A stretch of DNA of 64,000 nt from Acheta domesticus. Its lineage: Eukaryota; Arthropoda; Insecta; Orthoptera; Gryllidae. This document shows positions 12,832-22,192 of the stretch, one piece after another (the stretch's first letter is position 1; each line of letters begins with the position of its first letter). The DNA is taken from positions 156,257,276 to 156,321,275 of the forward strand of contig JAHLJT010000631.1 of assembly GCA_031308135.1 (NCBI GenBank). Reading direction: 5' to 3'. The translations under genes and the position numbers were made by a program. A model generated the notes under the pieces. It had not been told where the DNA came from. It did not search any database and saw nothing but the letters and a program-made list of their open reading frames with translations.

Positions 12832-12985
12832 AAAGATGGACGGACGGAAGGACAGACGAGTGGACAGAGGGACGGAGAAACGGTTGGACAGACGGATGGA
12901 CGGACAGACGGACAGGTGGATGAACAGAAGGACGAACAGACGGATGGACGGACAGACGGACGAACAGACGGGCGGACTGACGTAC
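12832..12985 (+). repeat. ACGG/ACAG minisatellite 1
   Basis: About 150 bp of imperfect GGACGGAC, GGACAGAC and GACGGATG units. It sits where every R1 tail has a short (2-3 unit) ACGGACGG seed, just after a 'GGTTTAGCCG' block, so it is an in-place expansion of that seed. Confidence 0.9.
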
Positions 12986-13237
12986 AGTGAAATTATTTTA
13001 GTGTGGCCGCTCAAGGTCAGGACCTCAGAGCTGCCGGAAGAGTCCATTCCTTAATCTTATCGCTTTAGAGGGGAGCGCGTCCCTTCCAGGACGTGTTGAC
13101 AGCCCTATTCCTGTTGAGTAAACATTGACCGTGACTATTCGTCTTCGCAAAGTGCCAGTTTTCAGTTGCATTTCCCTAACAGGGTACAGCTATTTGTATG
13201 AAGTTCTGTATAAATGATTATTATTTTGTTGTGATCA

Positions 13238-13775
13238 TTGCAATGCGTCCTGTTCAGAGCAACTTGCATAAGGACGTTCTTCACAATCACACGCGTGAAG
13301 TCGTCGTCGAAGTTCGTGTATCAATTTATGAAGAGAACCAAAGAAGGTATTGAAAATATCAAAGCAGTTCTTATGGCAGTAATTGCTGCTTCAAGTGTTT
13401 CGAAAATAATTCTTTTCAGAATTAATAAGGAAATTAATTCTATTCAATCGGGAGATTCATGTTCATTTTTTATTCCTAATAAAGAGAAGAAGAGAAAGGA
13501 CGAGGAATCTGCTCTCGAAAGTTTCAATGAGAGCGTGATTTGTTGCACAATGATTTAATGCACCATATCAAGAAATCGTTATTTTTACAGGTAACGACGC
13601 GAACGATAGTAAAGACAGTGACAGTGATACTACTTACGATAATGAGGAAACGGGTATCAGTAACAGTGGAAAACATATGTATGATGAGGACAGAACCAGG
13701 CCATCCCGTGAATTTGGTGTTTCTCCATTATCGAGTACACACTACCGCAAATTAGTTTCCAAGACCGTTCGCTAA
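13238..13775 (+). CDS. Putative two-exon acidic reading frame, unknown product
   Basis: The second segment (13591-13775) follows a pyrimidine-rich acceptor (TTATTTTTACAG). In one frame it encodes 60 residues rich in Asp, Ser, Asn and Thr, ending HYRKLVSKTVR and a TAA stop. The sequence before it is open from the ATG at 13238 and ends in a Lys/Glu-rich stretch. If the upstream segment stopped at 13520 the frames would join, but that donor (GTTTCA) is weak. No domain is recognised. Charge, composition and the acceptor argue for a real or recently decayed exon; chance is not excluded. It lies between two R1 fragments. Confidence 0.3.
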
Positions 13776-13904
13776 CATGTGCTAATGTTTTTGGTATAGG
13801 CGGAGGAGCCAGGCCCGAGCGAGCGCCGCCTTCTGGCTCTCTCCCCACCACTTTCAGCTTCCCCCTCTACTAGGGAATCCCAGCGGCCACCCTAGAAAAA
13901 TTTA
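13776..13904. other. Short spacer before R1 tail
   Basis: Short unassigned sequence between the acidic frame and the minisatellite; nothing recognised. Confidence 0.4.
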
Positions 13905-15560
13905 GCTGTATGGACGCGCAGACAGACGGACGGGCAGAGGGACGGACGGACAGACCGACAGTCAGACCGATACCGGAATGTCGGACGGACAGACTGACGG
14001 ACAGTTGGACGGAGAGACAGACGGACGGACACACAGACGGACGGACAGACGGACAGACGGACAGACAGACAGACGGACAGATGGACGGACTGATGGACGG
14101 ACAGACGGACGGACAGACGGACGGGCAGGTTGAAAAAAAACTCTTTTTCAGTATCAGCGGACCCAAAAACGTGTATTTCCGTTGAAATCTCGAAATCGAC
14201 TTTTCGCAGTATTATATCTCTCTCCGTATATTACGTATAATACTCCGTGTATACGTATGTATACGAGAAAAAATACTTTTTCCGCATCAGGGGACCCAAA
14301 AACGTGTATTTTCGTTGTATTATCAAAATTGACATTCCGCATTACATAATTTTCTGTATACTACATATACAGAAAATTATACGTATTTATACGAGAATGT
14401 GAAAAGTACAATAATTTGCAAAAGATGAGAATTTTCGACAGTAAACCTCGTATTGTGGGGTCCTAATATCGAAAAAGTCTGTAAATATTGTTCATTTATG
14501 TAGTAAACTACTTTCTCGAATACGTAGTGTAATCAGAATCCACTTTTTATTTCTCTGTACAAAGCAAGGCAAGAGACTAAACCATTTAGAAGATTTTCTC
14601 CAAAATTGATATTCCCTGATCAACCCGGCTGCACTCGAAGCCCTATTTATTTGAAACCAATATTTTTATTTTTAAGGGTACTTTATAAGAAAAATTAACA
14701 TTATCAAAAATTTATGAGAAATGACTATGATTAATTTTCTTCCTTCAAAAAAATTATGTACTTAACAATGGAGCAGATTACATTTTCGTCGAACTCTTTT
14801 AATTTCCGTAATTGGCAAAAGTTGAGTTTTTCTCGACATATTCCTACAACTGCAAAATTGAAAATAGAAAATTGTCTTAATCATATCCGTTCTTCAAAGA
14901 AAGCTATTCAAATAAGGCCATATATAATATGTCGATAATGTTAATAGTTTTCACGTAATTTGGCGGTTTGAAATTCTCACAATTACTTTTTTATTTTTGG
15001 GTGATGGTTCTAGCTGTATGAAAAATAGGTGTGGATTGTTGAATTTGTGTATATGTATTTGTTAGCATCAAAAGATATTGGTCTTGCAAATCTTGTATAG
15101 CAAAGACACTAATAAATGGCAAAGATTCCATTTTCGACGATCTCCCAGTTTTTCTGAAAATGGCATACTTAATATTAAGAGTACTGTATTGATGATTCTG
15201 ATTTTTCATAAATGCAATGTGTTCCAAAGAATGAAATATTTTAAAAATTTAAACAAGTAGTTTTCGCATAATTTTACTAGATAAAGTGAAATAATTGTTT
15301 TTCGAAAATAAATCCAATTTTTTTCTTTTATTTTCCCTCAGATCACAGAGGAAACTTAAAAATGGAGCAGGTCCTATTTTCGGCGAAATCTCAGTATTTT
15401 CGAAAATTGCAAGTATATGATTAATATATTTCAATCTACAATATTGATTAATACAATTTTTGTCCTTGATGAAATACGAATGTTCTTTAATAATAGATCT
15501 TTGAATAACATAAATAAAAATATCTGACTTTTTGAAAATTGCAAATGCTTATAACCAACT
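13905..15560. repeat. R1 fragments: forward tail joined to reverse half
   Basis: 13905-14273 is a forward tail whose ACGG seed has expanded into minisatellite 2, followed by 'CAGTATCAGCGGACCCAAAA' and a palindromic TACGTAT/ATACG terminus. 14274-14398 repeats this terminal unit in tandem. From about 14400 to 15560 the orientation flips: a reverse tail, then modules with 'AATTTGGCGG' and 'AATGGAGCAGGTCCTATTTT'. Two R1 ends therefore abut tail to tail. Confidence 0.65.
13911..14130 (+). repeat. ACGG/ACAG minisatellite 2
   Basis: About 220 bp of GGACGGACAGAC-type units, the longer of the two arrays. Both strands give open frames of low-complexity peptide (Asp-Gly-Arg-Thr type on plus), which are an artefact of the 4-bp unit and not a gene. 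Confidence 0.9.
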
Positions 15561-16990
15561 TTTCCTTTAACACTGAGTTTACGTATGAAGTTGGTGTTTC
15601 GGAGTGGCACGAATGTCATACTTACTCTTAAAATAAGTCTGAATCCCAGTCCGGAGAAACGTTTCCCCTGGGAACCTTTCTCTTTTCCCTTTTTCACTTT
15701 GGAAGCTCAGCTCAAGAACTATGAAATAAAAAGAAGTTAAGATAACGAACCTTATCATTCTATTTTTGTATCTGCGCAAATAAATTTACTTCTTACGGTC
15801 AGGAATATTGATTATTATGCAAATGACAATGAATTAAGAATGAGAAAATAACAGCTCCATTGGCACCGATCATTACACTAACGTCTAGAAAAGAAAAGGG
15901 AATAGTTTGCGAAGATTTATAGCAAAGAGAGAAACCACACAAACACACTCTTTAATTTGGATCCTTTTTTTTCATAAAATGATTCATCAATATCATTTAT
16001 ATTTCTTGTTCATTAGTTATTGTTTCTTATGTAACTGGTCCAGTTTATTGTATGTGTGATTATTTCTTTGGAAAGATAATTCACATATCCCACAATTTTT
16101 TAGACCTATAAATTAATCTTACAAACCGTATCTAAATCACAAACTAAACTAAGCCGGACTGTTAAGAGTGCAAAGATTTTTCATACATCAATTAATATTT
16201 GTAAACGTAACGGATCATTGATATCTGAGCGATGAAATGGAGATCATACGCTGTTTTTAATGAATTTGGCAGGTGAGCTAACATTTAACCTTAGAGGAGA
16301 GACGAAGAAATAACGCTGAACTGAAATGACATATCAAAAAGCATTTCATTATACTTTTCGTAAAATAATTTCAGAGAGTTTTTTACTCCATTTTGTAGAG
16401 AAATGTCAAATGAGCTCTTTTCAAATTACACTCCGCTTCTGGTCGACGCCGCAGTTCAAGTCATATTAAATTTTACTTCCGCGCAAACAGAGGGTGTGAG
16501 CAAAATAAATATTTCCCTCAAAGAAAAATTATTTTCTGCTCGTTTTTGTCCCCATTCTCGAAGTATTATATACCTTTCGTAGGGTGTGTGCTACCGAATG
16601 GTATACGTCATCATCCATTACCTCGCTAAAGAAAAGAATTTCGCTGTCTCCCCAAGCTGCGAACGCCGCCGCCGCCGCAGCTACACATCCCGGACGGGGC
16701 GGGACAGCTCGCCGTAATGTGACAGAAGATATTTTCTCCACGCGTAAACACACACAAACCCTGCCGCGCCCTTCACGCGCGAAGAGAACGCCCTAACACG
16801 TTAGAAAATAAACGAACAAATAAATAAAAGACGAAAATGTTTTTGAAGCTCCAGAATATTCCGCTCTTCTCAAGCTTTTCCTCCTCCTCGCGTCCTTTTT
16901 TCGCCTCTCGACACTTGAATTTTGTGACGTTGAATGTCGGAATAGTACGTAGTAAGTTATTGGTCTGTTCTGGCAAGGCCTCCTGAAGAT
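15561..16990. other. Mostly unique AT-rich sequence
   Basis: No repeat copy or coding exon recognised. A small CG-rich patch at 16655-16700 contains a short GCC run. Confidence 0.45.
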
Positions 16991-16997
16991 GTTTGTC

Positions 16998-17207
16998 TTA
17001 CAGCCTGTCAGGAACAGCAAAGGAGAAGCAGAAGACGGAGAAGGTGGTGGCGGAGTAGGAGATCGTGGCGAGAATCGACTGCGTGAAGTCGATGGCGTAG
17101 TCAAAGGCACAGACGGTAGACAGGGTGGTGGCGCTATATTCGCTGCCAGCGATCCTGTAGATAATTAGCTTCTTGCTAGTTAATACAGGAAACGACTCTA
17201 TTTCTGA
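16998..17207 (-). CDS. Probable gustatory receptor, last exon
   Basis: Read on the minus strand, a polypyrimidine acceptor (CTCTTCCAG, CAG at 17210-17208) is followed by 69 open codons and TAA. The peptide opens with SEIESF, a stretch resembling the glutamate/phenylalanine-rich start of the last exon in many insect gustatory receptors. It ends with a hydrophobic segment containing TTFSVFCFSF. That keeps the spacing of the family's C-terminal TYhhhhhQF motif (T-F, five residues, S-F), with Tyr to Phe and Gln to Ser changes. About ten residues precede the stop. GR proteins are seven-helix chemosensory channels; this would supply the last helix. The substitutions may mean a divergent receptor or a pseudogene. 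The rest of the gene is not assembled here; a candidate upstream exon is at 31674-31856. Family assignment is by eye. Confidence 0.5.
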   Translation of the reverse strand, partial: SEIESFPVLTSKKLIIYRIAGSEYSATTLSTVCAFDYAIDFTQSILATISYSATTFSVFCFSFAVPDRL

Positions 17208-17210
17208 CTG

Positions 17211-19640
17211 GAAGAGTTATTCCCTGCGGTAGGTTCTGCAGCTAAGCGAAAAAGCGTTTGAGTGTATACATTATATTTCGCAGAGTCAACGCCACCACCT
17301 CCTCTATTTGGAAAGGCTCCTTCAGGCAACGATTTCAAAGAGAAATGTCGGCACTTGAGTTGAATAATGGTTTATAGCTTGAACCAGGCAAAAATATCAT
17401 CTCGCCCACCCTCTTGCTTTCGTAACTTCTTCAGTGTTTCAAATGACTTTTACTTTAAACTGCTGAAAATCTATTCCTTATTGTACCTTTTGGAACATCC
17501 GGCATCCTAAACAATAAGTCTTGTAAAGGATACCAAGGAAGAGCAAAATCGCGTGGCCCGTTTCAAAATTCCAATGTGCACCATAAACACGGATTTATGA
17601 CACTGCAGTGCACCCACTGATAAAGCTCAAAGTTCGGCGCACCGGCCAAAATCGAAAATCGATACTGGCGGGATACTTCTCGTACCAATCCCTTCACAAG
17701 TCATCGCGTTGGAATAGGTGCCGATGGCGCACAGTGGTTGGAACTGATATGACGAGTGGTCATAGTATACTCATAATGGTAATCTGAAAAATGATACAAA
17801 AGTGTTATTTATTTCCAGCAAAAATTTTTAGAAATTTATTTGACAAAATCTCAATCTAATAACACAAGATAATTACGAATCAACCCTATTTTCCCATTTC
17901 CTACGTAATAATTAAACATTCAGCCTTATGAACTTTTTATTTACTTTTAAGTAAAGCAAATAGTGCTTCTCGCACATGCTGCCTCTCGCACTTGCTAGGC
18001 TACTGTAACATTGCCTCCCGAAGAAAAAAAAATTTTGAACGGTTATTATGATATACATAATGATGATAATATTTCCTCCAGTCACCATATAACTTGTTTA
18101 AGATCAAGTCGTTAAATAATGCACCAATGGTAATAAATTACGTAAAGTTACATTAGAACTGAGTACGGAACCTGACGTCATTAGAACACAAAACATGTGA
18201 CAACCGTTTTACTTAAAAGCACGCAAATTACTTCACAATACAATTCAACACATTAGAATCGCTGCCAAAAGTGCACAAAAGACACAAATCGCACTCAGCA
18301 ACAGAGAAACAATTTTCAAAAGCTGACAGCAGGAGTGTGTCAGTCACCCTGGATGTAATCTGTAGAGCAAATGACGTATGCATCACATTTATGTACAGAT
18401 TTTATCCAGTCTGATCCGTCATTTTTCTGTAGCGATTAAAAATAATGAAAAAATTACCGTCTAATACGAATTTCAAGAATTTTTTTTTTTAATTCTGAAG
18501 TTCCCCTAGACTCAACGAAAAATTGTGGTTGTTATCAGTCAAAGTTTTAAGACGATAGAAGGAAGAGACGAATATGAGATCTACGAGTATCTGAAAATGT
18601 ATTCATCTGAGAGCATTTTGAGCTAAAGCTGAATGTCTTTAAAAATAATATTGCTAATTTTTTCCGAAGTGAATAAACAACATAAACTTTACATTTTAAA
18701 GAATACATTACGAATCCCTGCTTGCAAAGTTTAATAAGAGATATTTATTGCCATATTTATTGTATGAAATGTTTGTGGGGAGATCTCCCGAAGAGGCTGA
18801 TCGAAAGCTGGGTTACTCGGGACTGCTATTAGACAGCGCTTTTAAAACCGTGAGATGAATGCGAAAGAGTTCGGATCTTGTGTTGAGTGTAGGCTATTTT
18901 CTTGGGAGAAAATATCACACTTTCGCCCAGACGACTGTCATAAGTCTCAAAATTAAAACACTAATAAAACAGGAAGTTTTGCCGTTAGCTCTAAAAAAAG
19001 AATTCCAATACAAAATTAAATGCAAACCACTGGTATAGGGGTACAATTTGAAACAAATACTGGAATGCTATAGAGATACCAATATAGCTTTGAAATTCCT
19101 TAGCGTAGGGTCCTGACGCGACTCTGACGTTGTTGAGTATGAAAAACAAATTAAAGATTATTTGTTCATGTTAAAAATTAAATGAAATTTTCGGCGGTAA
19201 ACTTTCAATATCCGGGACGAATACTCACCCTCGGTCTAGTCTCTGAATTTATCATTGGTAAGAGATATGACAGAAAATGATGGTGATGTATAATAACGTC
19301 GATGATAATCATGCGGTTCAAGTAGCAAGGCAGATGAAACCGGAGGACCACTAAACATTGTACCCGAATGATGAAGATTTGGCCCCTACTACCCAGAGAT
19401 GGAAGGTTAGTGTGGTCTGTGAACAGACCACTATATCACTGACTGATCTTAAAGGTTACCTAAATTCCGTAATGCGTTCATCCAAGAAGCCAATGACTCC
19501 GTTTAATTGGTGTTCCGTGGCAAGTCAATTACTGTGGTGAACGTTTTAGGAAGGGGATAGTATTCCTCCCCTAAGGTCCAGCGCCATCCTTCAAGTTGGT
19601 TTGCGATGAATTTCCTCCTCTAGAAATGCCCCCTCCACGT
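17211..19640. other. Unique AT-rich sequence, no feature recognised
   Basis: No recognisable exon or repeat. If the receptor gene is real, this is intron between the last and preceding exon. The stretch around 19260-19560 has moderate GC and a short open frame (19358-19540) without known similarity. Confidence 0.45.
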
Positions 19641-19644
19641 GGAA

Positions 19645-19905
19645 CAATTGTGTGTTTGAGTACGATTATGGGGAGACGATGGAAGAAGAAAAAGGAAGGA
19701 AAAATCGCACGCGTTCTTTGGCCCGTTTGTTAAGGTACTCCTCCATTTGCCGGGTATTGATCCGAGAAACCACGGAACACTACCGTTTGGTGCAAACGGC
19801 CCCTAGACTTCTCCCCCAGACGGCGGGTGAATTCAACCTACATATCCAACCAATGTCGAAAATCCGCTCGCGTCGGGATTCGAAGCCTGGATCCTCCTGG
19901 CCAGA
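19645..19905 (-). repeat. R2-related repeat, partial
   Basis: The text from GGGAGACGATGGAAGAAG through 'TTTGGCCCGTTTGTTA' and 'GAGAAACCACGG' to 'GGGATTCGAAGCCTGG' parallels 45960-46190 in the same order. It is strongly diverged. The 'GGATTCGAAGCC' stretch resembles an RNA polymerase III B box, which makes a tRNA-related SINE origin possible. Confidence 0.5.
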
Positions 19906-19959
19906 GTTGGTGCAAAAACACGACAATACTTGGCGTGGGCTGCATCGGCCTGTGGATGG

Positions 19960-20180
19960 CTCCTCGTCGTCCTCTCGGAAGCGCGCGCGCGTGCACAGTG
20001 AGCGGCGCCGCGCGAGGCTGCTATCGCTTAACATTCCATTTGGCGCCAATGGGCCGCGCGCCGTCCCCGGAGCGACGTGAGAGCCATCAAATTAATGGCA
20101 CGACGCGACGTGTCGCGCCGCGCCGCGCGGGCTGGCCGGCCGCCGGCGCGGCGGGCGGCGGCCACTCGCAGGTGAGGGCC
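19960..20180 (+). other. GC/CpG-rich block ending in a strong splice donor
   Basis: Very high CpG density, including runs such as CGCGCCGCGCCGCGCGGGC near 20115. It ends at CTCGCAG followed by GTGAGG (about 20169), a near-consensus donor. An ATG at 20096 is open into the donor but encodes only an Arg/Ala-rich stretch. A 5' untranslated or first exon of an unseen plus-strand gene is possible; a GC-rich chance match is the alternative. Confidence 0.3.
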
Positions 20181-20670
20181 GCGGTGGTGGTTGTGGCTGC
20201 TGTTGAGATAGTGGTGATGGTGGTGACATTAGTTAAAGCTACCTATGGCGCTGGCGGTGGATGAGATTGCAGCTGTGTTGGTTGCAAAGATTGAAGCTAT
20301 CTGTGGCTGTGGCGTTGTTTCATGTGGCTACGATGGTGGAGGTGGCGATGGTTGTGTCGGCGTCAGTGATTGTAGCATTCGAGGTGATAGCTACGGTGGT
20401 TAGGGCTGTGACAATGGCGCCGGTTATGGTATTAGTGGTGGTTGGTGGAGTTATAGTTGCGGTTGAGCCGGTATTTGCACACGATGGTTGGCGTGGTACC
20501 AATGGTTGGGGTTGTGGTGATGGTAGCCGTAATGGGACTGGGAGGCAGGCGGGGACGCCATGACAGACAACGCCACAACTGTCTGTCGGAATGATGGCGG
20601 TAATTGTGGCGTTAGTAATGGTGGAGGCGGTAACGACCGTGTGGGTGAACTGTTTTCCGAAGGTAATCAA
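20181..20670 (+). repeat. Degenerate GGT/GTGGTGGTT array
   Basis: About 490 bp of imperfect GGT, GTT and GTGGCG triplets with strong G-over-C strand bias. It starts directly after the possible splice donor. Hydrophobic Val/Ala-rich (plus) and Thr/Ile-rich (minus) frames are open because of the triplet composition and are not taken as genes. Confidence 0.7.
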
Positions 20671-21302
20671 ATATTCAGCTGAACGCGGTACACTGCGGTG
20701 TCAGCGTGCCGCACGCGGGGTATGAATGCCAGACACCCTGATATGTGCAAGTGATGGTTCAATAGCGTCATTTGTGTCTCCAACCTGCAATTGCTTACGA
20801 AATTGCTTATTCTTTATTAGGAAATGAGAAAAATAAAAGATGTAGAATATTACAATCGTTTATGTAGATAAGTATACAGATTACTGGTTAAAGGTTAAGC
20901 ATTTCCATATGTGGAAATAGCCTCATGCAGTTTTTAATTAATGCTTCTGAATCATTTATATTTAGAAGTTTTCTTTTATCAGAAGTAATGTAAAATATGA
21001 GTTTATATTTTTATTCTCCAATTTCTGACAAAACGTACAATATTAAAAAATAAAAAAGACTAACAGTACATAAATTTTCACCTGACAATATCTTTGATCA
21101 ATTTGTTGAAATTTTAAACAATGTGAAAACATTTTGACATTGTTTTTAATATTTTACTTTTCAGGCAAAACAATTCAAGAACTTAATTAACCCAGCCGAC
21201 CTCGTGACAAATGAGTATGATGAACTTCGTTTAAGTATGCATTTTAGCAAGAGAGTGCTTCTAACATCGTTTAAGGCGGGGATGTTTCCAGTTGTGTTGT
21301 AG
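20671..21302. other. Unique AT-rich sequence, no feature recognised
   Basis: Nothing recognised. Confidence 0.5.
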
Positions 21303-22192
21303 CATGTGTGGTATGCTGGAGTATACCACATCAAAAGTGTACTTGACCAACGCTGGAGTATGTTTCGAAAAGGTATTGACAGACGAGAAATGGCTGGGTG
21401 CCTTGGGAACAGGCGAGTCGCACTGCACAGTGGCGCGAGCGGAGGGTTGAGAAGCGGAGGGGTTGGCGAGATTCGTTTGAGTGGCAGACGGTCGGGAGGC
21501 GAGCGGGTCAGTTGTCTACAGAGCGAGCGACCTGCAAGTGTGCAGTATTACAAGCGGACAACTGTATGATAAAAATATATGAAAATGAATTAAGTAGATT
21601 GGAGCCCGTATACGAGGTAGCTGTGGTAGGCGACTTCGTCTCGGAGGCCGCTGGCGTACGCTGTGGAGGCGGACTGGGAGGAGAACAGCCGAGATATTAA
21701 TCCAGTGATGCTACAACCAGATACGGGGAAGCTGGGAACAGTAATTGTTTTGGGATACAAAGGCCTAATAGTTCATTTTTCCCAGAGGTCTGGGGTGAGT
21801 GTTAACCGTAGATGGGAGCAATTCAAATGGTAGCAGCAATGATGTAAGAACATTTTTATGGGACGTAAACAAAGATTTTTATTGTGAAGTTTCTTGTGGT
21901 TATCAGTTTTGTTTAACACATAACATGTCTCCAGAATGTTCAATTTATTGTTCATGCTACTTTTTTTCTCTACGGCAGGGTATTATTGTGAACAAGTTTA
22001 TTTATGTTTAGAATATAGCATTTTCTTGAAAGTGTATTTGTTTTTCTTTTGCGTTGTATGTTTATGTTCTGGTGAATATGTATGCATGAAAAAACAGAGG
22101 TTCTCCCAAAGTTCGAGGAAAGGGAGAATAAGAGAGAAATTATTAAGTAATAATTAGGAAGGGCATTAGGAACCCCGGTAGTGGCGCCCAAG
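21303..22192 (+). mobile_element. Possible LTR end with lysine-type primer-binding site
   Basis: TGGCGCCCAAG at 22182-22192, preceded by AACCCCGGTAG, matches the start of the tRNA-Lys-type primer-binding site used by many retroelements (TGGCGCCCAA). Sequence to its left has a GC-rich promoter-like part (21400-21560) and an AT-rich part, as in a long LTR, but I could not find a clean TG start, target duplication or second LTR. The left boundary is arbitrary. No gag-pol frame follows to the right. Confidence 0.25.

Larger units (their letters stand above)
10010..12990. repeat. R1 repeat, rearranged copy interrupted by R2
   Basis: 10010-10320 is the R1 tail in reverse orientation (reverse complement of the GGTATCAGG..., ACGG-seed and ATCGGCTGAACGGTTT blocks). 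At 10590-10720 the R1 centre appears (GCTACAGAATAGCACAGA and GCCATCTATCGCCACCC). R2 copy 2 is inserted at 10931-11590. From 11620 to 12540 reverse-oriented modules follow, such as 'CTCAAAAACAACTCCGAAAT' and 'TCAAAAATGGCTCCAATTTT'. At 12590-12720 the centre appears in reverse, then a forward tail with an expanded minisatellite (12790-12990). The order is scrambled relative to the complete copy at 33707-39817. Confidence 0.65.

Noticed and set aside
12832..14130. CRISPR-like array from regular repeats
   Set aside because: Units are 4-12 bp without spacers of constant length, and the DNA is clearly eukaryotic.
12820..14185. Frames of 72-98 codons over the minisatellites
   Set aside because: They are translations of ACGG/ACAG units and stay open only because of the repeat.
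17705..17760. tRNA-like A box GGCGCACAGTGG
   Set aside because: No B box at the required distance and no cloverleaf.
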